Shown here in pieces: positions 1 to 5,940 of a stretch of 6,433 bases of DNA. The stretch's first letter is position 1, and every line of letters starts with the position of its first letter. Under the pieces are notes generated by a model. The model was not told the origin of the DNA, searched no databases, and saw nothing but the letters and a program-made list of their open reading frames with translations. This stretch comes from Thermoleophilia bacterium (lineage in GTDB: Bacteria > Actinomycetota > Thermoleophilia > Gaiellales > Gaiellaceae): assembly GCA_013362295.1 (NCBI GenBank), contig JABFWJ010000034.1:1-6433 (forward strand). Direction: 5' to 3'. Made by a program: the position numbers and the translations under genes.

Positions 1-483
1 GACGTGCACGTGCCCGTCTCGCGGCGCGTTGGTGCGCGCGAAGAACTCCTCCCAGTGCTTGTGCGCCGGCTTGTACGAGCCGATCTCCTGCGCGACGACG
101 ACCTCGTCGAAAGGCACGCCGATGGTCACCTGGGATGCAGCGATGAAGTCGGCGTCCGTATTCGAGAGGATCGCGAGCTTCCACCCGCGACGGCGCACTT
201 CCTCGAGCGCGCTGCGCACCTCCGGGAACGCGCGCCAGCCCGGCAGCGATTCCGCGAGACCGTGCTCCTGGCCGGAGGGCGCCCCGAGCCTCCGCATCGA
301 CTCGGTCAAAACGTCGCGGTAACTCAGGTGACCGCTGCGCTGCAGATCGGGCTCGACCTCGTGGTAGCGCGCGAGCAGCTCGTCGGCGCGCTCCTCGCCG
401 AAGACGCGCGCGAGCTCGGCGCGCACGCCCCCGTCCCAGTCGATCAGCGTCCCGTAGCAGTCGAAGGTCGCCCAGCGCTCCAT
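1..483 (-). CDS. HAD-family hydrolase, haloacid dehalogenase type II-like (3' end cut by window edge)
   Basis: The 161 visible residues form the N-terminal part of a HAD-superfamily hydrolase; family members run about 220-240 residues, so the C-terminus lies beyond the left edge. Motif I is FDCYGTLID with predicted nucleophile Asp8. The residue two places later is Tyr rather than the Asp usual in HAD phosphatases, and this DxYGTL form is typical of L-2-haloacid dehalogenase-like members. Motif II is LSNTD (Ser107-Asn108) and motif III is SYKP (Lys138). The acidic motif IV is outside the window. Residues of about 20-90 would be the helical cap. The start is the only in-frame ATG after an upstream in-frame TAG. 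The gene begins 9 bases after the metallopeptidase gene, so the two are probably co-transcribed. The fold is secure. The substrate is not: many genes of this type act on small phosphate esters or have unknown substrates. Confidence 0.9.
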   Translation of the reverse strand, partial: MERWATFDCYGTLIDWDGGVRAELARVFGEERADELLARYHEVEPDLQRSGHLSYRDVLTESMRRLGAPSGQEHGLAESLPGWRAFPEVRSALEEVRRRGWKLAILSNTDADFIAASQVTIGVPFDEVVVAQEIGSYKPAHKHWEEFFARTNAPRDGHVHV

Positions 484-491
484 CCATCCAT
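480..491 (-). repeat. (ATGG)x3 tetranucleotide repeat at the HAD gene start
   Basis: Read on the minus strand, three tandem ATGG units place ATG triplets at 491, 487 and 483, one in each reading frame. Only the last, at 483, opens the HAD hydrolase frame. The 491 frame closes after 15 codons. The repeat fills nearly all of the gap between the upstream stop codon and the start. Confidence 0.8.
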
Positions 492-492
492 G

Positions 493-1098
493 CTACGCCG
501 CGATCGACAGGGGCGGCCGGTACGCCAGGATCTCCCAGCCATGGTCGTCGAGCCACCGCTTCGAGTCGCGGTAGCCCGGCCGGCGCCGTTCGAGGAGCCT
601 CCAGAACTCGGGGCCGTGGTGGTGCTCGACGAGGTGGCACACCTCGTGCACGACGACGTAGTCGAGCACGTCGTGTGGCGCGAGGACGAGCCGCCAGTTG
701 AAGCTGAGCCCGCCCTTGCTCGAGCACGATCCCCAGCGGCTGCGCTGGTCGCGCACCGTGATCCGCTCGAAGGTGACGCCGAGCGCCGCCGCTTCCGACT
801 GCGCGATCAGCGAGATCCGCGCGCCCGCCTCGCGCCTGCCCTGCTCCTCCGTGAGGCGAAGCCGCTCGAGGCCGAGGCGCGGCCGGGCAGCCTTCTCGAG
901 CTGCTTCTCGAGCCACTCGAGGTGCGTGGCGATCGCGGCGTCGATTTGCGCGTCGGTCGCGCGCGGACGGACCACGATCTCGGGCGGAAAGCCGTAGCGG
1001 ACGACGATGCGGTGCCCGTTGACGCGCGTCGACCGGCGAACGTGCAGCTCGACCGGGCGCCCGCCGACGTCCACGAACCGCTTGGCAGGGAGTACCAT
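493..1098 (-). CDS. YgjP-like zinc metallopeptidase (DUF45/M48-related family)
   Basis: The product is 201 residues, a normal length for the YgjP/DUF45 family of predicted zinc peptidases. The C-terminal half carries the conserved block RWGSCSSKGGLSFNWRL (121-137), then the zinc-binding HEVCH (His151, Glu152, His155) followed by HHHGPEFW, where His161 is the probable third ligand. The N-terminal half (about 10-75) has the basic and hydrophobic pattern usual for the family. There is no signal peptide, so it is probably cytoplasmic. The physiological substrate of most family members is unknown. The frame stays open upstream to 1482, but that extension is Arg-rich and runs opposite a clear exported-protein gene, so I start at the ATG at 1098, which gives a family-like N-terminus. 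I see no good Shine-Dalgarno sequence. It heads a probable two-gene unit with the HAD hydrolase. Confidence 0.9.
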   Translation of the reverse strand: MVLPAKRFVDVGGRPVELHVRRSTRVNGHRIVVRYGFPPEIVVRPRATDAQIDAAIATHLEWLEKQLEKAARPRLGLERLRLTEEQGRREAGARISLIAQSEAAALGVTFERITVRDQRSRWGSCSSKGGLSFNWRLVLAPHDVLDYVVVHEVCHLVEHHHGPEFWRLLERRRPGYRDSKRWLDDHGWEILAYRPPLSIAA

Positions 1099-1105
1099 CG
1101 GCGTG
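1093..1105 (+). promoter_or_regulatory. Candidate -10 element for a leaderless transcript
   Basis: TACCAT at 1093-1098 matches the TAnnnT pattern of a bacterial -10 box. Its last base is 7 bases before the GTG at 1105, so transcription would be expected to start on or beside the start codon, giving a leaderless mRNA as is common in actinobacteria. I see no convincing -35 box. An alternative is translation from the AGGGAG at 1087-1092, with a long 12-base spacing. The element overlaps the start codon of the divergent metallopeptidase gene. Confidence 0.35.
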
Positions 1106-1545
1106 TGGTTCGCGCACTTGCGGCGGTTTTCCTTGTCGCACTGGCCGCCGCCACGGCGGCGTCGGCCAAGGACGGCGTCACGTTCGACCGCACGGAAGCG
1201 CACGTCGGGGACCGCATCGTGCTCGCGTCGTCGTGGAACGCGCATCCACACGGGCTCGTCGCGTACCTCATGCCGCTGTCCGTGTCGGCGAAGTGGTGGC
1301 ACATCCCCTACACCGGGGCTTGGCAGACCCTGAACAACGGACCGCCGCCCAAGGTCGCCGGCGTCGTGCGCCTGGGCGCACTCCGGGCACGCGGCCGCGC
1401 CGTGCGCCTCGTCGTCCGCGTTCCCGCCGTCAAGCCCGGTCGCTACGTGCTCGGCATCTGGTGCAAGCCGTGCAACGAGCACTGGACGACGGCCCTGCCG
1501 AACTGGCAGCCGTCGCCGACCGGAATTCTTCGCGTTCTCGTCTAG
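1105..1545 (+). CDS. Small exported protein of unknown function with C-terminal WCKPC motif
   Basis: The predicted product has 146 residues. Residues 1-21 are a clear Sec signal peptide: a basic start (MVR), a hydrophobic Ala/Leu/Val/Phe core and an ASA cleavage site before Lys22. The mature part of about 125 residues looks rich in beta-strand: an early GDRIVL segment, an aromatic stretch AKWWHIPY (62-69), an RLVVRVPAVKPGRYVLGIW strand pair (101-119), then WCKPC (119-123) and a short tail. This suggests a single Ig-like or beta-sandwich domain outside the membrane. The two cysteines could form a disulfide or bind metal. I cannot name the family. The GTG at 1105 is chosen because it opens directly into the signal peptide; the frame is open far upstream, but only as a shadow of minus-strand genes. 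It is divergent from the metallopeptidase gene and converges on fabF, overlapping it by 4 bases. Confidence 0.82.
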   Translation: MVRALAAVFLVALAAATAASAKDGVTFDRTEAHVGDRIVLASSWNAHPHGLVAYLMPLSVSAKWWHIPYTGAWQTLNNGPPPKVAGVVRLGALRARGRAVRLVVRVPAVKPGRYVLGIWCKPCNEHWTTALPNWQPSPTGILRVLV

Positions 1546-2807
1546 TTATCGTCCCAGCGGCGCACGACGATCGAGGCGTTGTGGCCGCCGAAGCCGAACG
1601 AGTTGGACACCGCGACGCTGAGATCGGGGATCTCCCGCGACTCGTTCGGGACGTAGTCCAGGTCGCAGTCGGGATCCGGGTCGTCGTAGTTGATCGTCGG
1701 CGGCGCCTTGCGGTCGACGACCGCCCGTACCGTGAACACCGCCTCCACCGCGCCCGCCGCGCCGAAGCAGTGACCCGTCGCGCCCTTCGTCGACGAGACG
1801 GCGAGCTTGTTCTTCGCATGCTCTTCGCCGAACGCCTGCTTGATCACCCGCGTCTCGGCCGCGTCGCCGAGCGGTGTCGAGGTGGCGTGCGCGTTCACGT
1901 AGCCGACCTCGGTCGGATCGATGCGCGCATCGGCGAGCGCCATGGTGATCGCGCGCGCCGGGTTCTCGCCGGTGGGATCCGGCTCCGTCATGTGCGACGC
2001 GTCGGATGAGATGCCGTAGCCGAGCAGCTCGGCGTAGATCTTGGCGCCGCGGTCCTGTGCGTGCTCGAGCTCCTCGAGCACGAGCACCGCACCCGCCTCG
2101 CCCATGACGAGCCCGTCGCGCTGGTTGTCGAACGGCCGCGACGCATGAGCAGGATCGTCGTTGCGGCGCGAGAGCGCCCGCATCGCGTCGAAGCCCGCGA
2201 TCCCGACCTCGGTGATCGGCGCCTCGGTGCCGCCGGCCAGCATCACGTCGGCGCGCCCCAACCTGATCTCGTCCATCGCATCGCCGATCGCCATGTTCGA
2301 TGCGGCGCACGCCGTGCACTCGCTCATCAGCGGGCCCTTCGTGCCGAGCTCGATCGAGACCCAGCCGGCACCCATGTTCGGGATGATCGACGGGATCGAG
2401 AACGGGCTCACGCGGTCGGGCCCCTTCGTGAGCAGCACGTGGTAGCACTGCTGATAGCTCTGCAGGCCGCCGATGCCGGTGGCGATCGACGCGCCGACGC
2501 GGTCGGGCTCCTTCGCGATGTCGATGCCCGACTCGGACTCCGCCTGCCGCGCAGCGGCGAGGATCATCTGCGCGAAGCGGTCCATGCGCCTGGCCGCCTT
2601 GCGGTCGATCCACTGCGTCGGGTCGAAGTCCTTCAGCTCGCATGCGAAATGGACGCTGTAGTCGGAGTGGTCGAAGGCCGTGATCTCGGCCGCGCCGGAC
2701 TCACCCGCGAGCAGGTGTGACCACGACGTCTCGACGTCGTTGCCGAGTGGGCTCACCAGCCCCATGCCGGTGATGACGACCCGTCTGCGTCCGTTTGCTT
2801 CGCTCAT
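1542..2807 (-). CDS. fabF: 3-oxoacyl-ACP synthase II (KAS II)
   Basis: The product is 421 residues, the usual length for FabF. It performs the elongating Claisen condensation of acyl-ACP with malonyl-ACP in the cytoplasm. Visible catalytic elements are nucleophile Cys167 in ECTACAAS, His307 in NAHATSTP, Lys341 and His346 in KGATGHCFGAAGA, and the C-terminal glycine-rich SNSFGFGGHN (401-410). Thiolase-fold landmarks are in order: VVITGMGLVSPLG near the N-terminus, GIGGL (111-115), and RPFDNQRDGLVMGEG-like text at 224-238. The ATG at 2807 shares one base with the fabG stop (TGATG) and has GGGA five bases upstream, indicating translational coupling. The frame is open further upstream, but that part is only a shadow of fabG. 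It is the last gene of the operon, and its TAG overlaps the stop of the opposing plus-strand gene. The Cys-His-His set identifies an active condensing enzyme rather than a chain-length factor. Confidence 0.97.
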   Translation of the reverse strand: MSEANGRRRVVITGMGLVSPLGNDVETSWSHLLAGESGAAEITAFDHSDYSVHFACELKDFDPTQWIDRKAARRMDRFAQMILAAARQAESESGIDIAKEPDRVGASIATGIGGLQSYQQCYHVLLTKGPDRVSPFSIPSIIPNMGAGWVSIELGTKGPLMSECTACAASNMAIGDAMDEIRLGRADVMLAGGTEAPITEVGIAGFDAMRALSRRNDDPAHASRPFDNQRDGLVMGEAGAVLVLEELEHAQDRGAKIYAELLGYGISSDASHMTEPDPTGENPARAITMALADARIDPTEVGYVNAHATSTPLGDAAETRVIKQAFGEEHAKNKLAVSSTKGATGHCFGAAGAVEAVFTVRAVVDRKAPPTINYDDPDPDCDLDYVPNESREIPDLSVAVSNSFGFGGHNASIVVRRWDDN

Positions 2808-3538
2808 CACATTCCCAATCCGCCGTCGACCAGCAGCACCTCGCCCGTGATGAACGAGGCGTCGTCGGAGGCCAGGAACCGTACCGCGCCGGCGATCTCC
2901 TGCGGCTCGGCAACGCGCCCGAGGGGGGTGTTCTGCACCATCGCGTCCGTTGCGTCCTCCGGGAGCGCCTCGGTCAGCTGGGTCTTCACGTACCCGGGAG
3001 CGACGACGTTCGCCCGGATGTTGCGCGACCCGAGCTCGCGGGCGAGCGACTTCGTGAAGCCGATGATCCCGGCCTTCGAGGCGGCGTAGTTCGTCTGACC
3101 CCAGTTGCCGTGCACGCCGACGACCGAGCTGATGTTGACGATCGAGCCGCCGCGCTTCCTCATCATCGGACGCGTCACGGCACGGCACGTGTAGAAGACC
3201 GAGCTCAGGTTGGTGTCCAGCACGGTCCGCCAGTCGTCGTCGGACATGCGCGCCAGCAGGCCGTCGCGGGTCAGGCCGGCGTTGTTGACGAGGACGTCGA
3301 TGTCACCCGCCTCCTCGACGAGCCGCTTCGCGTCGTCGGGTGACGACACGTCGGCCTGCACCGCCTCGCCCTCGATCTCCGAGGCGAGTTGCTCGGCCTC
3401 GTCCTTCCCGGAGCGGTAGCCGACGACGACGGTCGCACCGGCCAGGGCGAGCTCCCGCGCGATCGCCCGGCCGATCCCCTTCGAGGCGCCCGTGACCAGC
3501 GCGCGCTTGCCCGTCAGCGACGCGAAGGAGTTATCCAA
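2807..3538 (-). CDS. fabG: 3-oxoacyl-ACP reductase (SDR family)
   Basis: The product is 243 residues, matching FabG length, and would reduce 3-oxoacyl-ACP to 3-hydroxyacyl-ACP using NADPH. It is a classical short-chain dehydrogenase. The cofactor loop TGASKGIG lies at 16-23, NNAG at 85-88, and the catalytic tetrad is Asn110, Ser138, Tyr151 and Lys155, the same numbering as E. coli FabG. The PGYVKT segment (181-186) and the LLVDGG end (235-240) are also typical. The start is TTG at 3538, inside the last codons of fabD, so the genes overlap by 8 bases. No other in-frame start gives a sensible N-terminus, and a GAGG lies about 12 bases upstream. SDR enzymes are diverse, but the position between fabD and fabF makes FabG the firm reading. 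Confidence 0.96.
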   Translation of the reverse strand: MDNSFASLTGKRALVTGASKGIGRAIARELALAGATVVVGYRSGKDEAEQLASEIEGEAVQADVSSPDDAKRLVEEAGDIDVLVNNAGLTRDGLLARMSDDDWRTVLDTNLSSVFYTCRAVTRPMMRKRGGSIVNISSVVGVHGNWGQTNYAASKAGIIGFTKSLARELGSRNIRANVVAPGYVKTQLTEALPEDATDAMVQNTPLGRVAEPQEIAGAVRFLASDDASFITGEVLLVDGGLGM

Positions 3539-4487
3539 GGGCGTCGCTCGCCTCGTCGAGCGACTCGAGGTCGTGCACGGAGAAGGTGCGAACCGATCTG
3601 TCGATCCTCTTCAGTAAACCGCTCAGCACGTTGCCGGGGCCGACCTCGACGAACGTGGTCACGCCCTGGTTGACGAGCTCGCGCGCGGCCTGGGTGAACC
3701 GCACCGGCGCAGTCAGCTGCTCGATCAACAGCTCGCGATAGCGCTGTGCGTCCTCGACCCGCGCGGTCACGGTCGACATGAACGTCGCGCGCCCCTCGGC
3801 GAAATGCACGCGGTCGACCGCGGGACGCAGCGCTTCCGCGGCGCGCGCGACGAGCGGCGTGTGAAACGCTCCGGACACGCGCAGCTTGACAGCGCGCCGC
3901 GCACCTTCGCGCTCGGCCTCCGTGCACGCTTCGTCGACGGACGGCGTCTCGCCCGAGATCACGAGCTGGCCCGGGCAGTTGTAGTTCGCCGGCCACACGT
4001 TCGAGATCTTGCGGCAGAGCGCCTCGACCGCCTCGTCGGCGAGGCCGAGGATCGCCGCCATCGACCCGGGATGCGCACGCGCCGCCTCCGCCATCGCGAT
4101 GCCGCGGTCGCGCACGAGTGCAATCGCGTCCCGCACCGACAACGAGCTCGCCGATCCGAGAGCGCTGAACTCGCCGACCGAGTGGCCGACCACCACGTCC
4201 GGTCTGATGCCTCGCGCCCGCAGCGCCGCGTCCATGGCGAGGCTCGTCGTGACGAGCGCCGGCTGCTGCACCTCGGTATCCATCAGGTCCTCGACCGGAC
4301 GATCGAAACAGAGCTCCTTCAGGTCGAGCCCCGAAGCCTCGCTCCCCTCGTCGTAGACCGCCATCGCCTCCGGGATCGCAGCGGCGATGTCCCGGCCCAT
4401 CCCCGCCTCGTATGAGCCCTGCCCGGGGAACATGAACGCGACCTTCCCGGTTCTGTTGGGCGACTCCGTCGAGCCTACGTCGTTCAT
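3531..4487 (-). CDS. fabD: Malonyl-CoA:ACP transacylase
   Basis: The product is 318 residues, the expected FabD size. It transfers malonyl from CoA to the phosphopantetheine of ACP, supplying extender units to FabH and FabF. The catalytic serine is Ser103 in GHSVGE and the paired histidine is His209 in SGAFHT. PGQG (21-24) forms the oxyanion side, and Arg128 fits the malonate-carboxylate binding arginine. NYNCPGQLVISG (168-179) and VEVGPGNVL (280-288) are family landmarks. The ATG at 4487 is well supported: AGGAG at 4495-4499 lies 7 bases upstream, and the ATG overlaps the fabH stop as ATGA. The open frame upstream to 4775 is a shadow of fabH. The N-terminus carries about ten extra residues (MNDVGSTESPN) before the family start and shares VGSTE with the FabZ N-terminus. 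Confidence 0.97.
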   Translation of the reverse strand: MNDVGSTESPNRTGKVAFMFPGQGSYEAGMGRDIAAAIPEAMAVYDEGSEASGLDLKELCFDRPVEDLMDTEVQQPALVTTSLAMDAALRARGIRPDVVVGHSVGEFSALGSASSLSVRDAIALVRDRGIAMAEAARAHPGSMAAILGLADEAVEALCRKISNVWPANYNCPGQLVISGETPSVDEACTEAEREGARRAVKLRVSGAFHTPLVARAAEALRPAVDRVHFAEGRATFMSTVTARVEDAQRYRELLIEQLTAPVRFTQAARELVNQGVTTFVEVGPGNVLSGLLKRIDRSVRTFSVHDLESLDEASDALG

Positions 4488-5488
4488 GCTGCTGCTCCTG
4501 TCGTCTCGTGTGTCCACTCGATCAACGCGGAGCCCCAGGTGAGGCCCGCGCCCATGCCCGTCAACAGCACCAGCTTGCCCGGTTCGAGCCGCCCGTCGTC
4601 CGCCGCGTCCGCGAGAGCGAGCGGAATCGATCCCGAAGACGTGTTGCCGTAGCGGTCGACGTTGATGACGGTCTTCTCTTGCGGAACCCCGAGCTTCCTC
4701 GCAGCGTGATCGATGATGCGGACGTTCGCCTGGTGCGGCACGTAGACGTCGACGTCCTCGACGGTCTTGCCGCACTCGTCGAGAATTGCGTCGGCCGAGC
4801 TCACCATCACGCGCGTCGCGAACTTGAACACCTCACGCCCGTTCATCTTCACGTATCGATCCGGCTCCTCGAACTTACGCGACCCGCTCCCGGGTAGCCA
4901 GAGGTTCGCGCCGCCACCGCCGTCCGCGCCGAGCTCGAAGCCGAGGAAGCCGCCGTCTGCCACCTCCTCCAGCACGACAGCGCCGGCGCCGTCGCCGAAG
5001 AGCACGAGTGTCGAGCGGTCGGTCCAGTCGAGAATCTTCGACAGCACGTCCGCGCCGACCACGAGTGCGCGCCGCGCGAGCCCGGCCGCGAGCATGCCGT
5101 GCGCCTGGGCAATCGCGTACACGAAGCCGGTGCAGCCGGCCGACAGGTCGTAGGCTGCCGCGTCCGGCATCCCGAGCTGGTCGGCGAGCAGCGCAGCGGA
5201 CGACGGGAACGACATGTCGGGCGTGACGGTCGCGACGATCAGCAGGTCGATCGAGGACGGCTCCGCGCCCGCCATCTCGAGGGCGCGGCGCGCGGCAGGC
5301 AGGCAGATGTCGGTCAGTGCCTCGTCCTCGGCCGCGATGCGGCGTTCGCGGATGCCCGTCCGCTCGACGATCCACTCGTCACTCGTGTCGACGAGCTTCG
5401 CGAGCTCGTCGTTCGAGAGCACGCGCTCCGGCACGTGGCAGCCGAGCCCCGTGATCGAGATCCGCTTTCCCGCCGTGCGCCCGATCAT
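4484..5488 (-). CDS. fabH: 3-oxoacyl-ACP synthase III (KAS III)
   Basis: The product is 334 residues, the normal FabH size. It starts fatty-acid chains by condensing an acyl-CoA primer with malonyl-ACP; straight versus branched primer choice cannot be read from the sequence. The triad is Cys119 in SAGCTGF, His252 in PHQAN and Asn282 in YGNTSSGS. DEWIVERTGIRERR (37-50) and DGAGAVVLE (166-174) are conserved family blocks, and the protein ends in the glycine-rich GMGAGLTWGSALIEW strand. The ATG at 5488 overlaps the fabZ stop as ATGA and follows a strong Shine-Dalgarno sequence, GGGGAGG at 5493-5499, so this start is firm. A longer frame up to 6409 is a shadow of fabZ and the sigma gene. All three catalytic residues are present, so it should be active. 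Confidence 0.97.
   Translation of the reverse strand: MIGRTAGKRISITGLGCHVPERVLSNDELAKLVDTSDEWIVERTGIRERRIAAEDEALTDICLPAARRALEMAGAEPSSIDLLIVATVTPDMSFPSSAALLADQLGMPDAAAYDLSAGCTGFVYAIAQAHGMLAAGLARRALVVGADVLSKILDWTDRSTLVLFGDGAGAVVLEEVADGGFLGFELGADGGGGANLWLPGSGSRKFEEPDRYVKMNGREVFKFATRVMVSSADAILDECGKTVEDVDVYVPHQANVRIIDHAARKLGVPQEKTVINVDRYGNTSSGSIPLALADAADDGRLEPGKLVLLTGMGAGLTWGSALIEWTHETTGAAA
4495..4499 (-). promoter_or_regulatory. Shine-Dalgarno site of fabD
   Basis: AGGAG on the minus strand ends 7 bases before the fabD ATG at 4487. It fixes that start against the later Met19 and against the upstream shadow frame. Confidence 0.75.
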
Positions 5489-5940
5489 TCGTCCTCCCCG
5501 ACTGCGAACGTGAGCGTGCCGCGCACCGCGAGCCGGCCGTCGACGCTTGCCTTCACCTTGCCGCGGCCGACAGGCCCGCGCACGGTCTCGACCACGCACT
5601 CGAGATCGAGCACCTCGCCCGGCCGGACGATGCGCTTGAAGCGGACGTCGTCGATCCCCGCGAAGAGCGCGAGCTTGCCGCGGTTCTCCTCCTGCGACAG
5701 CACGGCGACCGCGCCGCACTGGGCGAGCGCCTCGACCATCTTGACGCCGGGCATGATCGGGTTGCCGGGAAAGTGCCCTGCGCAGTCCTCCTCCGTGATC
5801 GTCTTGCGCGCCACGACACGCTCGCCGGGCACCAGCTCCACGACCTCGTCGAGCAGCAGCATCGGGTCGCGGTGCGGCAGCACCGACTCGATGGCCGCGC
5901 GGTCCATGACCGGCTCCGTCGAGCCCACGCCGGTCTCCAT
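5485..5940 (-). CDS. fabZ: 3-hydroxyacyl-ACP dehydratase
   Basis: The product is 151 residues and would remove water from 3-hydroxyacyl-ACP to give trans-2-enoyl-ACP. It is a single hot-dog domain with the family opening LPHRDPMLLLD (21-31), the catalytic His56 in GHFPGNPIMPG and the catalytic Glu70 in MVEALAQ. These correspond to the His/Glu pair of E. coli FabZ. RFKRIVRPGEVL (100-111) is the conserved strand pair. Two starts are possible. ATG 5940 overlaps the sigma stop as TGATG. ATG 5907 gives 140 residues, has GGAG at 5914-5917 six bases upstream, and yields a more usual N-terminus. I report the longer one but rate them about equal. The same frame is open back to the window edge only because of an apparent frameshift in the sigma gene, so a sigma-FabZ fusion should not be inferred. 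Confidence 0.95.
   Translation of the reverse strand: METGVGSTEPVMDRAAIESVLPHRDPMLLLDEVVELVPGERVVARKTITEEDCAGHFPGNPIMPGVKMVEALAQCGAVAVLSQEENRGKLALFAGIDDVRFKRIVRPGEVLDLECVVETVRGPVGRGKVKASVDGRLAVRGTLTFAVGEDE
5493..5499 (-). promoter_or_regulatory. Shine-Dalgarno site of fabH
   Basis: GGGGAGG on the minus strand lies 4 bases before the fabH ATG at 5488, inside the last codons of fabZ. It is one of the strongest ribosome-binding sites in the window and decides the fabH start. Confidence 0.75.

Noticed and set aside
4..1104. Long plus-strand open frame joined in frame to the exported-protein gene, giving a 513-residue protein
   Set aside because: The upstream 367 codons are Arg/Glu/Ala-rich low-complexity text antisense to the clear HAD and metallopeptidase genes. 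The real gene starts at the signal peptide at 1105.
1459..1475. WCKPC as a thioredoxin-type active site
   Set aside because: The motif lies near the C-terminus of a small beta-rich domain, without the helix that follows it or the cis-proline region expected of a thioredoxin fold.
1099..1482. N-terminal extension of the metallopeptidase frame
   Set aside because: It is Arg-rich and resembles no family N-terminus. It lies antisense to the exported-protein gene, and the product is already full-length from 1098.
2061..2720. 219-residue plus-strand open frame opposite fabF
   Set aside because: It is antisense to conserved FabF motifs, with no recognisable domain and no plausible start signal.
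2808..3188. Upstream extension of the fabF frame
   Set aside because: It is a shadow frame inside fabG, with biased Arg/Asp composition. The ATG at 2807 has the family N-terminus, a ribosome-binding site and a stop-start overlap.
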